A DNA stretch of 64,000 nucleotides from Liolophura sinensis (Eukaryota > Mollusca > Polyplacophora > Chitonida > Chitonidae): NCBI RefSeq assembly GCF_032854445.1, contig NC_088301.1, positions 49,337,187-49,401,186 on the forward strand, read 5' to 3'. The position numbers were made by a program, and so were the translations under genes. Below are positions 28,901-40,469 of this stretch, in pieces. Each line of letters opens with the position of its first letter. Position 1 is the stretch's first letter. The notes below the pieces were generated by a model. That model was given only the letters and a program-made list of their open reading frames with translations, was not told where the DNA came from and did not search any database.

Positions 28901-31900
28901 GTTACATTTGCTTTTGTTTCCTGATAGCAACATGACCTTGGTGTCAGTTGGAATAAGTGTCATGTTTATTATTTACAGGCTCTACACCTTTGTGCCTTGG
29001 ACAGTGGAGAAAATATGGTAAGCAAGGGGTGGAGGTTTGGATTAATGTCTTGTCAACATTACCTCAAACATCAAATTCAATTTGTGACAAGTCTGTAAGT
29101 AGAAATTTCCTTCAGTTTGTTTTAATTGAAGTCGGGGGGAGCTGACGGCCCCAGCTTATTTTGAGATTGAACAAGCCTTAGGCATTACAAAAAGTATATG
29201 CATGAATAAATGGATGAATTTATTGTTTATGATCATAACATTTCAGTTTAATTAATTGCATCACTTTGCTTTTTTCAGCACCAATATCACACCAAGATTG
29301 ATGACTTTTTGGAGAGAGTTCAGATTCAGATGGTGAAGACTTTGGAAGAAAAGGTAAGATCTTTGGAGTTGCTGTTTGGAGTTCTTTGGTGTTTCTGTGA
29401 ACCTAGACATGACCTTTGTCTGAACTGGGGGAATTCAGAGACTTTGGTAGCAGATCTGGTGTATTCCCTTTATTTCATTCACTTCTCATGTATTCTTAAG
29501 TGGTCTTTTCTCACCTATTAACATGATGCATAATTTTCATAAAACACACCTACTTGTTACTTTGAATGTACACGGAGATAGATAATATTTAATCTGTACA
29601 GTTTTTGTTTTAATCTCTACAGTTAATGAATAATATTGGTACAATTATTGAATTAAATTGTACTGCTTTGTATAACAGTGCTATTGGATTATGAAGGGCA
29701 GTTGAAACAATTAATATCAATGTGCTTTTCAAAAAACAAATTTTGCTTCTGTTGACAGTTGCTGTCTGTCTTGGAAGGAGTCCTGGTAAAACTGGCTCGT
29801 TATGATGAGGGGACATTCTTCTCTTCCATTTTGTCCCTCACGGTTGGTTGTTTTCTTTCTTGGGACAATCGTCCAGGATGTTATAAACATATCATTGCAT
29901 CAGTGTAATGAAAACTGAGCCTAAAACTAATGCCTATACTGTGGTATACTGTAATACTACAGTGTACATGTATGTATTCATACCTAACCTGTATTTCCAT
30001 ATCTATAAACCTGTTTATGTTGGAGTCACAGCTATATGATGATAGATGCTTGTCACATTTTGCCTTAATTAATTATGTGCAATAATACCTGTTAAAAGAG
30101 AAAAGGTTCTAATTCCATCTATGCATGTGATTTGTGTGTGATTTGTATGTTCAGAAACCAGTGAATGAGTTGGGAAAAGCATATGTTGACTTTATGAGGG
30201 AAAACCTTGATCAGATGAGACAGAAGATCACAGATGAGCTCTACACCCTTAGCATTTTTGAGGTGAGTTTTGAATGACTTAAATCTTATGGATGTGTTAG
30301 AGTGCATTTTACATTATACACCTGCATGTCTCTGAACATATGAAACAAAACATATTGACATATGTCAGCCCAAGAGGCAGTAAATGTATGTATATACTAA
30401 ACTATAAATCTTATTACATGCAATATGTCTTTTGGTAAGGAACAAGTATTAAACTGTTGTAAAAGTTTAAAAAAAAACAACAAAGAACAAGGACTTGCAT
30501 GGTTACGTTTTACATTACCATCTTTAAATAAAGATTTCAATTTCAATTTCACATGTGAAATCAAATTATTTTTTTGATTTTATGTCTCCAAACTTCAGCA
30601 ATGGTACACAGGGCAGATGAAGATGATGTGTGATTGGTTGACTGACAGACTTGACCTCTCTCTTCATCCCTATCAACTTACCTGCATCATGACCATCAAC
30701 AGGGTAAAATTGGTTGTATATTGCAACAAGATACTACACCTGCCCATTTAGTAATTTACCTAAATGTAATGGTTGGTCCTAGACAGCCAGATGAAATTTG
30801 TAACACATAAAAAATCTGATCCACAATGAAAAATGTACTTCTAATATTATATACTTTGATATACCATGAACATTTCCCTTCATATTAATGCAGGTCTTAT
30901 ATTAACTATAATAATCTATAAATGGACAAAGAAGAATTATAGAAACATATCAATAAAGATACATGAAAAGGTCAAAATGCCTTGTTTTCATTTTTCAGAA
31001 ATGTTATTCAGACTTTGAACTTCAAGGTGTGCCAGAGAATGTGCTGAACAGCAAAACCTACCAAACCATCTGCAGCAGATTACAGGTATTGCCTTTGTCT
31101 TGACAGTTTCCAAGGTGCTTCTGATTCTTACAGAAAGTCCATCAGTTTCTGTGTACATTTGTCCTGCACGTGTACGATTTTTTTCACGAATGGTAGTCAG
31201 ACTGTCCCATGGTCAGTATATAATTCAAGAAGAGTGTACAGACTGAATATACATATGAGCATAATAAGTGTATGCATGAAGAATAAATTTGTATATTTAT
31301 TGTGAAATGTGATGTTTCAGAATTCTCGTAACTGAAAGGTTTGTATCAGAATTTGAAGCTTTCTCGTCAGCTTCAGGTAACTTGTGGAAAGATTGAAGTA
31401 TATCCAGTTTTTGGAGACTTCAATTTTAACATAAGTTACGAAATTTTATTGCTGTGATCCTTACATGAAAATAATAATGGGCATTTCATGTAACTTGTAA
31501 AATTGATTTTATTGAAGCAACATGCATAAACCCATCCCTCTGTGCAGAATTAATCAACTAATTTCAATACCCTACCACATGTACTGCCTATGTAAAACTA
31601 ACCTGTTTACCTGATGATTGAAGAACACTACAATTTGAAGTCAAAATCAAACTTTCATGTAACTAATGGTCTGGGACTGAATTCACAAAGCACTCATAAC
31701 ACTCATGGTAACCAGCATTGCTACAGGTATTACCTTGTAATGGTAGCTGTGTACTCTTAACAGTGAGAAAACATTGTGAACTCTACTAAAGTTTGTTCAT
31801 TAGAAATAGGTTAGAATTAATATTTCAAATGTAGTTTTCTTGTAGATTTTTAGTTGATTATGTTTAGTTGATTATTGTTGCCTATGCACATCTGCATATT

Positions 31901-33547
31901 TCCTGAAGATTTCTGCATTTAACCAATAAGTAATCCACGCCATGCTTTTTCATTCATTAAGTTAAGAAAACACATAAAACTTGTCATAATCTTCTGCTCC
32001 ATTCCCTTTTTTATCATCAGTTTTAATCTCTGAATAGTATATACCGCTCAGTTTTCATCATGAGCGCACAACAATGTATTTTATGTGTAGAAATATGTTT
32101 TTTACTTTTTAATCCTAAAAAATTTATTATTTTTGTAAGATAAAATTAGCTGAAAACTTTACCGCATTTCCTTACAGGACGTCATTTTTAATAATACTGT
32201 AGACAAACTTGAGATAAAAACATTCATGAGAATATTTTCTTGTAAATATCTCTTTTTAATAAAGTTTAAGATGGAAACATGTATAAGTTAACATTTCAGC
32301 CTTTTAAGAGAATAAATATTTCAATTTTTATACAAATTTTATCTAAGATGTTGTTGGAATATATCATTGTTATCTCATTTTTTACATAATAGAGTTAAAA
32401 CTTTTGTCTCAATTTTTCCAAGATTTTCCAGTTTTTATCCAAATTTTGTGCAAAACATATTACATACACCACATTTTCTGAGGGGATACATGTAGACCTA
32501 CATTGTTTTCAATGTTTTCACTTCAATGTATTGTAGAGAAAAGTATTTCCATGCAAGAAACAAATTTTTCACATCCATAGTTTTGGGCATGTGTCCAGAA
32601 TTAAATTAAGGGCTAAGGCTTCATATCTCAAGGGAATACATGTAGATATGCCCTAAGGGCTCACATTTGTTGACCAACAAAGCAAGCTGTTAGAAATCTG
32701 GTTAGATTTAACAGAAAACAAAAGACTACGTGTAAATCATTAATATTAATATTAATATTTCAGACTGAGGGTGTCAGTGACAAGAAGGTATTACATGTAT
32801 TATGTGTTGGATTTCAGAGGTGTTGGTAACACAGGTTGTGTTTTACATGTAATCTTGGACCTAATTATATAACGGAATTGAAGAATTTTTTCTTATTTAA
32901 CATGTTTTATTTATTTAACATATTTTATTTAACCTATAATAGTATTTGGTTGGATAGATATAGATGTTGGCTCAGGTATTTTTGTTTGAAATTATTCAAT
33001 TGGGAATCTTATTTTTCCCCTTACAGGTATATATCATTTTGGAATTTATTCTGGTGAAGGTTTTTGGAAATGTAAATGACTTATTTTAAGATATCAGCAA
33101 TTGCTTAATACATGTTTGAACATCTTTGGTTTCTAAAAGGTGTAAAGATAATCCAATCATTTTAGTGTTTTGAGTTAGTTTTATCAAATGAACATGCACA
33201 CGGTGCCCGCGGTTGAAGATATAAGGTTGAAGATTATATATTTTAATCTTGTCACCTCCAAGGCTTACAGTCAGATTATGATTTCTTGTTACTCGACCCA
33301 TTTGCTAGTTCAAGATTTTAAGGCTATACTGTTTTGGATGATCATCATTATCTAAGTATTATTTTTTACAAATGGAAAGTTTGATGGTTGCGTAATATGA
33401 GGCTTATTTGTGTTGATCTGCAGTTTGTTGTTATATTTTTTACCTCCACAGGTTGAAGAGGCCACGCAATCTGTGACTCAGGACAGTAGCAGCAGAACAC
33501 GTTTCCTGGGTAACTCCTCTGCAGCAAGTGGAGATGAGTCAGACTAG
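7364..33547 (+). CDS. CADPS: CADPS/CAPS, calcium-dependent secretion activator (5'-partial, 26 exons)
   Basis: CAPS (UNC-31 in nematodes) primes dense-core vesicles for calcium-triggered fusion. It binds PI(4,5)P2 through its PH domain and syntaxin/SNAREs through its MUN/MHD1 region. Exons: 7364-7444, 7813-7976, 15480-15576, 16174-16295, 16723-16834, 17240-17379, 17848-17914, 18486-18594, 18812-19006, 19319-19455, 19721-19908, 20328-20429, 20685-20748, 20964-21087, 23496-23602, 26572-26728, 27280-27421, 27826-27981, 28394-28505, 28979-29017, 29279-29353, 29759-29842, 30155-30262, 30599-30703, 30999-31085, 33452-33547. All phases join without a stop, giving 989 residues ending at TAG 33545-33547. 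Vertebrate proteins are about 1300-1350 residues, so the N-terminal exons are missing and lie upstream of the window or in unrecognised sequence. The match over C2, PH and MUN regions is strong. Linkers present in vertebrate isoforms are absent or skipped at four junctions. One donor is GC. Confidence 0.95.
8760..9150 (+). repeat. Dispersed short tandem array, locus 1
   Basis: Two to three related units of roughly 150-190 bases follow one another. Each has a block like GTGTTATCTCAAAAAGTA, then TATTGTGCTCAGGTTTT, a CATGTAAAGGACAGTAACA-like block and a GGATGTTCAATCATTG-like block. The same order of blocks appears at about 48930-49240 and 61300-61830. No coding potential is evident. Confidence 0.6.
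9863..9940 (+). repeat. Decayed SINE 3' piece
   Basis: The stretch with CAGTTTCCTCTACCCATAAA, ACATCATTATAAAAGTG and ATTCTAGAGTAAGAC follows the order of the SINE body at 2990-3090 (TTTCCTCACCCCATAATG, CGTCGTATAAGTG, ATTCTTGAGTACAG). It is strongly diverged and lacks head and tail. Confidence 0.45.
12825..12945 (+). repeat. Decayed SINE 3' piece
   Basis: AATTTCCTCAACCCATAAAA, a CATCATAC block and AATTCTTGACTTTGGC followed by AATCAATCAAAT parallel the 3' half of the window's SINE family. Poly-A and ACATGTAC strings interrupt the match. Confidence 0.4.
15480..17379 (+). CDS. CADPS: CADPS exons encoding the C2 domain
   Basis: Exons 15480-15576, 16174-16295, 16723-16834 and 17240-17379 encode, in order, [73 protein letters not shown] and PQNMKHCG. 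These are the beta-strand segments of the CAPS C2 domain (visible residues about 100-235). The canonical aspartate-rich calcium loops of a synaptotagmin C2 are not evident, as is usual in CAPS. All borders are GT-AG, and phases 2, 0, 2, 0, 2 join cleanly. Codon TG|C across 16295/16723 gives a cysteine. Confidence 0.93.
15853..15872 (+). repeat. Homopolymer of twenty G
   Basis: An uninterrupted run of 20 G lies in a CADPS intron. Its length is likely variable and error-prone in assembly. It could form a G-quadruplex on the + strand. Confidence 0.95.
17371..19006 (+). CDS. CADPS: CADPS exons encoding the PH domain
   Basis: The end of exon 17240-17379 plus exons 17848-17914, 18486-18594 and 18812-19006 encode the PH domain, visible residues about 237-345. 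Segments seen are [20 protein letters not shown] (the basic beta1-beta2 phosphoinositide-binding strip), [31 protein letters not shown] and the C-terminal helix [14 protein letters not shown] with its invariant tryptophan. HKPVPP after it is also a CAPS signature. The donor at 18595 is GC rather than GT. Confidence 0.94.
19319..21087 (+). CDS. CADPS: CADPS exons between PH and MUN regions
   Basis: Exons 19319-19455, 19721-19908, 20328-20429, 20685-20748 and 20964-21087 encode highly conserved CAPS sequence: [112 protein letters not shown] and [12 protein letters not shown]. The exon at 19319 joins the PH exon as GGD-ADRARK. The vertebrate LDAPISQFY-like linker was not found in the intron between them. 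Confidence 0.94.
21088..23495 (+). other. CADPS intron with a possible 18-base microexon
   Basis: This 2.4 kb AT-rich intron contains poly-T and an (AT)n run at 23055-23078. A possible 18-base exon at 21391-21408, after AAAACCAG and before GTGATT, would add GRGKNK in frame. In vertebrates a longer segment (REMYEHPVF...) occupies this place. No sequence resembling that longer segment was found here. Confidence 0.6.
23055..23078. repeat. (AT)n microsatellite
   Basis: An uninterrupted AT dinucleotide run lies in a CADPS intron. Confidence 0.95.
23496..29842 (+). CDS. CADPS: CADPS exons encoding the MUN/MHD1 region
   Basis: Exons 23496-23602, 26572-26728, 27280-27421, 27826-27981, 28394-28505, 28979-29017, 29279-29353 and 29759-29842 encode the helical syntaxin-binding region shared with Munc13. 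Recognisable segments are [126 protein letters not shown] and [14 protein letters not shown]. Exon 28979-29017 is only 39 bases long. The long linker that vertebrate isoforms carry before TSEDLFWKL is missing, and the 404-base intron there has no room for much of it. Confidence 0.94.
27114..27190 (+). repeat. Decayed SINE 3' piece
   Basis: GGGATTTCCTCAATCCACTC, CTGCCCATAAACATGACTGC, TGTCATAAATG and AATTCTTTACAAC recall the SINE body order, strongly diverged. It lies inside a CADPS intron. Confidence 0.35.
28575..28646. repeat. 26-base tandem repeat, about 2.8 copies
   Basis: The unit contains GGCAACTGGCTGCTACAATC. Copies start at 28575, 28601 and 28627, and the last is incomplete. It lies in the intron just after CADPS exon 28394-28505. 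Confidence 0.9.
30155..33547 (+). CDS. CADPS: CADPS C-terminal exons, stop codon
   Basis: Exons 30155-30262, 30599-30703, 30999-31085 and 33452-33547 encode the C-terminal region linked to dense-core vesicle binding. Visible segments are [53 protein letters not shown] and VEEATQSV. The protein ends in a serine- and acid-rich tail with GDESD before TAG, comparable to the acidic tail of other CAPS proteins. A 24-base candidate cassette exon lies in the last intron at 32764-32787. Confidence 0.92.
32764..32787 (+). CDS. CADPS: Candidate 24-base CADPS cassette exon
   Basis: An open 24-base segment encoding TEGVSDKK is bounded by ATATTTCAG and GTATTA. It is in phase 0 with both neighbours, so including it would insert eight residues between SRLQ and VEEAT without changing the frame. 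The polypyrimidine tract is weak and I know of no homologue. It is a prediction from splice signals only. Confidence 0.35.
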
Positions 33548-34132
33548 ACTGGTTACAGACATACTCCTGTACATGTACCAGTCAGATTAGAGGATATGCT
33601 GAACCTTGGAGCAGTTGTCAGGGATCACTGAGGATCGGTGTAGTGAGGTGGCCTCCTAACCCTTATTGCACTTGTACATAGATGTATACCTAGTGTTAGT
33701 GGTCGGGCAGATATATTTTTTTTTATTTCTTTGTAAACGTGTTGTCTTTTTCTTTTTTTTGAACAGGTAATTCACCAGGTGTAAATGTAAACTGCCTTGC
33801 ACAAGTTTGGTTGTGTACAGATGATGGGCTTAACCATGCAGAATGTACAAAAATATGCTGTCTCTCATACTGCTCTCTGTCATTCAACTGGTCACACAGC
33901 ATTAGATACTGTGGATATACCTATTGGCTACCCCAGCCATCATTCATTACAGTATGGTAGTGACTTAGAAGGAACATGATATTCTTTGTGTTACTGTGTG
34001 AAAATTTCTTCAAATTTTCATAATGCAAAAAAAACAAAATATAGAAAGGTTAAAATCAGTGTAAGAATATTGAATATCTTTTCAGCTAAACCTAATCTTA
34101 CCAGGAGAAAAACTATATTTGGAATATGTTTC

Positions 34133-34173
<41 letters not shown>

Positions 34174-37100
34174 TAGGCTATTCCTGGGTGGCAAAGTTTT
34201 CAAGAGTCAATGCATAATCGTATCTTTGCTGTCACCATTACTTGGAACAGTTAAGGATACGTCTTAGGCCAGCCCTCTTTTGTAAGCTACTTGTCTTACT
34301 TCTGGCAAATTCAGACATACTTTTGATTGACAGCTCCCCCCATACCCATTCTTAGATATAGAGAAGAAATCAATAATAAACTTGACAAAAGACTGGATTC
34401 TTTTGTTTTGTTTTGTTTTGTTTTTTGGTCTGGCAAATAAGGTGACAAAAATGCTTGGCAGCATCTTTGATGTTTACAGTGGCTTTATATACCTGTATAC
34501 AATAGGCTTAGCTATTGTGGATACAATGTTTTGACTGTCTAATGTTTGTTTAATACATGCTCAAGCTAAAAGAAGCATTCATTTTGTATGCTGCATGTAG
34601 CACCAAAAAGACCAAGCTCTTGTTTATGGGAGTCACATGTAATTCAAGCTTAACATGGTTGGATTTATGTGATTTATGTGTGTGTCCAAGGGAATGTGGT
34701 GTCATTTATGGAACATGGAACAGACTATGCTATTGGTTAGGAAAATTACTTTGGTTAGAAACTTTAATCAGACATGGTGTCATGTTTTCCTTGTAGCATA
34801 GACAAACCAAGCATGTGCATGTAGCTTGAAGAATCTAGGCCTTCGTATAAGAAGGTTGCTTGTAGTTCAGACAGATCAAGTTGTTCTGTAGGATAGTTTC
34901 ATGCAGCTCAGATTGTCTACATAGGAAGTTACATGTACGTGTGGGGCATGAAAGATGTGTTGCATAAAGATGCCATGCAGTAGAAAGGGTAAAGTGTATA
35001 TATAACTTATGACGACGTAAGATGTGTAAGTGGTAGTGTTCTGGAAATACACTTGCCAAATTTATGTCCTATGATTCCAAAACTTCCCACAAACAGCTGC
35101 TAAAGTAAAAAAAAAAAATGTAAATTTCTTGTTGTGAATCTATTAACCTCCAGTTTGTCAATTTAATGACAATTGGTCATTCAAAATTCCTCATGTTATC
35201 TGGATCAGTTGTGCATATTATTTTATGCAAATATGAGCTTGTTCCTGTATTTACTACATAAATTTTGATGTATATTTTTTTGTCTCTGATTATTTTATTT
35301 GCACATACCTGTTTTAAAGTGTGTTTTATATTCTATATTATTTTAATCTTTTATTTTGCTTCCTAATACTATTGTTTGATATACCACAACATTTTTTTTA
35401 TCTTCCTTTAGCAGAGGACATTATGGGTCTCAATGTTGTCAAACAATCCACTTTAAATTTGACTGTGATCATTTACATTCCCTATGTGTTATGTTGAAAG
35501 ATTTTTAAAACTGAAATTTCAAGACTTGATTGCTGTCAAATACTAGTAGTTGTTTGATTCAGTTTATTCCAAATACTCAGTTTTGTTTTTATTTATGTGC
35601 TGTGTTCATGGATTTTTGCTTTTTTTTTTCGTTTTCTTTCTGTTTACTTTTATTTATAAGGTAAAATGCTGTCATTGCATGTTTTGCAAAATGTATATTT
35701 ACCTACATAATGTAAGCTTTAATATATGACTTAAATTATATATGTTTACAATCTTTGAAAACCTGGAAGGAAGGCGAATTCTTTTATTTTAATAAGTACT
35801 CTGATTAATCTATGTATGAATCTCTACCAAAATGTACTATGTTTTTATTTATTAGGTTAGGCATAAAATTAAGACAAAGAATCTGATGATTACACTGTAA
35901 TGATTCCTTGGAATGTAAGGAATTCCATTTAATACTTGACTTTTTGTGGGATCTCAGTGTATACCTTCTTCAGGAGCCCGCATGCTGTCGAGAATAAGAA
36001 TTTCCTATTGTGTATCTATTAACAGCTGGCTGGTCAAGATACTCAGTCATACAAAATGAAATGAAAATCATTTTTCTCAAGATGAGAGATTTGTCAAAGA
36101 ATGCATGTATGGTATCACAAATTCTTGCCTGCATAAAATTATTCTTAGATATTTAGGTGTGCCATAAGTGTGTAAATATTAAATCGGGTTCACAGAATCG
36201 TGTTATTCCCTATTACTGAACCAAGTGCTAATTAATATTCTTTGCGATTTAGACCATTGTGTGATCCAGTTTTCTGGTTTGTGAAATAAGAAATAGAATG
36301 TGAAATGCTCATTATGATAGGGGTGTAATTTTGGCATTTTTGCTTAATGTTATTTAGGAAATACAATATAAGTCTGTGCTGTGTAGCCTTTGTATACTCA
36401 TTAAGCAGTTTATTAAATCAGTTTTAATAATTTTAGTCTTGGAACAATAGGCTCGATTGTACTTAGAAGTCAAGGCGCCCGACACTGTTGCCAAATTCAC
36501 TGTATACATTAGCCTATGTATATTACATGGGAAGTCACTCACCGCCAAATGCATACATGTTTTAAATCAGGTTATGTCATAGGCAGTGAACACTTAGTAT
36601 GTACAACAATATTGCTTACATGTGATTGCATTATATCTGATAGAAAGTCTTAGTGACTGCATTCTGTGATGTCCCATTAATAATTTTTCTCTAGATGTGC
36701 ATTTCAGAATTGTAACTTCTTTTTCCCGAAGGACATTTAGCACATTCTGTTATGTACTTATAGATTTTACTTATGTTGTTATTGCTGAAGACAGTATTGG
36801 CCATTGAAGAATAGTCAATTGTTTTATGCTATTATAGTCAATTTGTGCAACAAGAAAAAAAAATTAAACAGATCACAACTGGATATTGTTGAAATATTTT
36901 ATCAGCTGTTGTTTTCATTTGTATTTTTTGGGCAGCTAGTTTAAAGAGTTACTTCTTAAGCGACATAAATAAAACTTTATTCAGTCAAGACCAGTTTTTT
37001 AGTCAGCAGGCAAGTAGAAATCGAATAATCCAATTGGGTGCATGGCTTTTTTTTCATATTCTGTTTTAATCTTTTATAGATATGTGATGAAGATTATGAT

Positions 37101-40100
37101 GCATAAGTTAAAGGTCTATACCCCTGTGTAATGAAAAATATCTAGATAAACATATTATATACTGTTCAGCCAGCAGGCACTTGTATGCTTGGCACAGAGA
37201 GAGTTTTGCCCCTGGTCAACTCTGTTTTGTCAGGTGGAGATCAGTAAAGAACAGGTAACCTCTTTCAATATACAACATACATATAGCTGGCTTGTAAACA
37301 TGGAGATTTTAGCTTATACCGTACATATGTAAAACATAGTGGAATAGTACTAAGGTATTGAATTCTCTTCAAAAGTCTCTAGAATAGGGTTATTCATGTA
37401 GAATATTCAGTACATTATCCATGCATTACCCATTGAAAGTGTACTCCACATATAGAGGTGAGGCTTGCCAGTCTGAAGCACCATGTGTAACAGTTCTTGT
37501 GCTTTATTCGATTCTCAGTGATCACTGTAATACATTTGTCTTTCAAAAGAGTGTATACTGTAGTCCTCATTTCCACATTCATGTACAGTATGTATGTATA
37601 TAACAGATTTACTAGACATTTGACGGTTACTAATCTGATAATAAATGGTAGTTGTGCTCTCATCATATACCGGTCAGTTTTGCAGTGTACATGTACATTG
37701 TACTACTTAATAAATGCTATGGTCATGTTTCAAGTTAAACTAAATGTATTTAGAAATGCTGTCCTTACAGGATGGGGTTACTGTTGAGTAGAAAGACAGA
37801 TTACATGTTAATTAATTATCGGTTAAAATTGTTGGAATTATGATTGATATTATCCTATACTAAGTGATTACACTTTAAACTATGAAATTTACATTTTAGG
37901 GCATACTCTTAATTGTTGCAGTGTTAGCAGGTTACTTAAAGCTATAGACTAAAGAAAAGCCATGAATTCTGAATACATCAGAAAATGGACCTTTCATAGA
38001 TAGGTCTTTTTATTGTAGCAGCGATATAAATTGCACATGAAATTTGTTCCACAAGTTATGCAATCTTATGTCATGTTTTACTTAACCACATGGTTCTTTA
38101 TCAGTGCAAGAACACATTTGTTGAGATGTCTGGAAAGCTGTTTTATTGGAGTGAATAAAAGCTAGATGGTAGTAAAGGATTCTCTTGTCTGTCCCTTGAT
38201 TAAACTGTGACTAAGCATTTATGTACTGTAACTTGCAGTGCATAATGAAATATTCATATCGATCGGTTTAAATGGCATGCCTCTACTTCGTATAATATTT
38301 ATCCCACAGGTATAAAACTATGCATGGAAAAGTACATACTGCTTTTCTTACACCTCTCTATGTTTACTTTACATCACGGGACACAAAGTCAAAGAGCACA
38401 AAACCTCTTTCAAATTTTGTTTCCAGCTTGATACACATGCACTCTTGTTGTCTAGCATCATTATTTGGCACACCTGCAACAATTTTATTAATGAAAGTGA
38501 TGTTGCAGTGATGTAAAGCACAGGTACAGAGGAGCATATGCACTCTAAAGTATCGCTAAAGCGAAGAATTTTGGTAATTTTTGTCTAACCTGCACATACA
38601 ACTGTCCAATTACTAAATTATTGAATTCCTTGGGGCTCCAGAAGATTGAAGTATGGGGGGTAGTTCTGCTGGGTTTAGGTCCTTGAGGATTCTAACCCAG
38701 CCTTGGTTAGGTGATCTTTAAATTCCCTTGCTCTCACTGTTCAAAGACCACTAGTCTTTGACCAATATGGAGTGCATACATGCATGTCATGTGAGAAGTG
38801 TGCAAGTAACTTGCCAAAGGCCGGTAGTTTACCCTGGCTGAGCACTTTAGTTTCCTCCACTCAGGAAACTGGCTGACATCTTAGTGAATTGTTTTAGTAT
38901 AGTTTTAGTTAAGAAACAATCACAAGACATCTAAGTACAGAATAATGGATATATTCCTTGTTTTATGACTGAAGAATCTTGTCAGGCAATTTCCGACAAG
39001 AAATTTCCACTAGACACCATTGGGAACAAGAAAACACTTTGCCATGCCCGCAACACTGTATTTATCACATCCTGACAGTGTCTCTTTGCAGATATAGCCT
39101 GAGTATCGAGTTTGTTGGTTCATCAAACTTCTTCATGTAGCGTTATCACCTGAAAGATTTTGTCACGTTAAGGACACAAGCTCCAAAGTGCACCTGCAGT
39201 GATGTCACTCAGTGCCACCTTGCTCATCATTTACTGTTGGAATTTTCATTGTTCAATAACTGATCGCCTTGAACTAGAAAGACATGCCTTTTCCTCACTA
39301 GATTTACATTCCCGTCACATTTTGTATGAAAAAACTTTCACATGACCCATTCCTGTCTGGCTGTACATTGAAGTGATGGATTGAAAATCAGTGAAGGCAT
39401 GCACTGTATCTGATAAGAGATTTGTTCCTCAAACCTGGTATTCAAAAATTAACACATGAACCACATGTACATTAAGTTATCTTTATTGTACTTTAATTCA
39501 GATGAGAACTACACATGATATATTACATTTTTACAGATATTCAGACACTGAACAAGTCCTGTTCCTCACACCAACCCCACCCAAAACTACATGAAGCCTG
39601 AAAATGTTCTTGCAGACCACACGTGATGAACATGGTTACAAAGAAGACATTGCCAAGTCCTACACTTGAAACAAGTACCTGTAATTTTTAATGACATTTC
39701 TTTAGATCGACCAGCAATGACTTAAAAATAGAGATTTAACTTCCTCAAAGCTATAAATTCTGCACCCTCTGGAAGAGTGGCACATCCTTTCACGTTTGCT
39801 AAAATATTAATTATTACTTTGCATTACATATGTAATGTTTTTATTTTTCACATCGTTTTGATGGAGAGATGGGGATTAAACTGACTTTCAATATTAACAG
39901 GTACATCATTTAGAATTTTAAAGGAAGAATAATCTTACTAGTTATATGCTCGTCTCTTTTTCAGGTATTGCTGAAGTCATTTGCCACTAAGTATTACTTC
40001 ACAATGCAAACTAGGACTTTTACAACGAATATGGGAGTCAATCCCATAGTCAATCCCAGCATGACACACTCAGGCAAATGTATTGATATAGGTATAATTG

Positions 40101-40469
40101 TCTGGATGGAAAATGGAACCAAAGCTCACAGTAGATGTTTTCAAAATGATTAGGACATCAACGTTCCAGTTCACTGAAAATGAGTTTTCCTGATGTTCAA
40201 AAAACTCCTGATGTTGGCACAAAATTGATCAATCAGTCATTGCAAAAATGATGGATAGAGGACTAAAATCCACAACACTGCAATACACTCTGACTTCACT
40301 ATATCCTATAATCCAATAAAAACTGACGTCATTTCTCATGAATATATACCATGTGATGATCACTTTAGGTGGATTGTTGATGAACAGTGTATTTACATAT
40401 ATTCAGATGAGCAGGAAGTTTTTCCTTAGTAAAGTTTTTTTTTTTTTCAGAGTCCAGGATTTGTGATGC
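33548..40469. other. CADPS 3'UTR and convergent intergenic region
   Basis: CADPS (+) and SEC13 (-) converge here. No other gene was recognised. AATAAA hexamers on the + strand occur at 34375-34380, 36968-36973 and 38154-38159, and TTTATT (AATAAA on the - strand) at 39482-39487 and 39840-39845. Which are used is unknown. The region also holds a (TG)n run, a TTTTG-repeat near 34400-34425 and a possible SINE relic near 38820-38890. Confidence 0.6.
34136..34170. repeat. (TG)n microsatellite
   Basis: About 17 uninterrupted TG units lie in the presumed CADPS 3'UTR/intergenic region. Open frames across it on both strands are artefacts of the repeat. Confidence 0.95.

Noticed and set aside
33986-34267. 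93-codon open frame with a run of V-C repeats
   Set aside because: It is an artefact of the (TG)n microsatellite.
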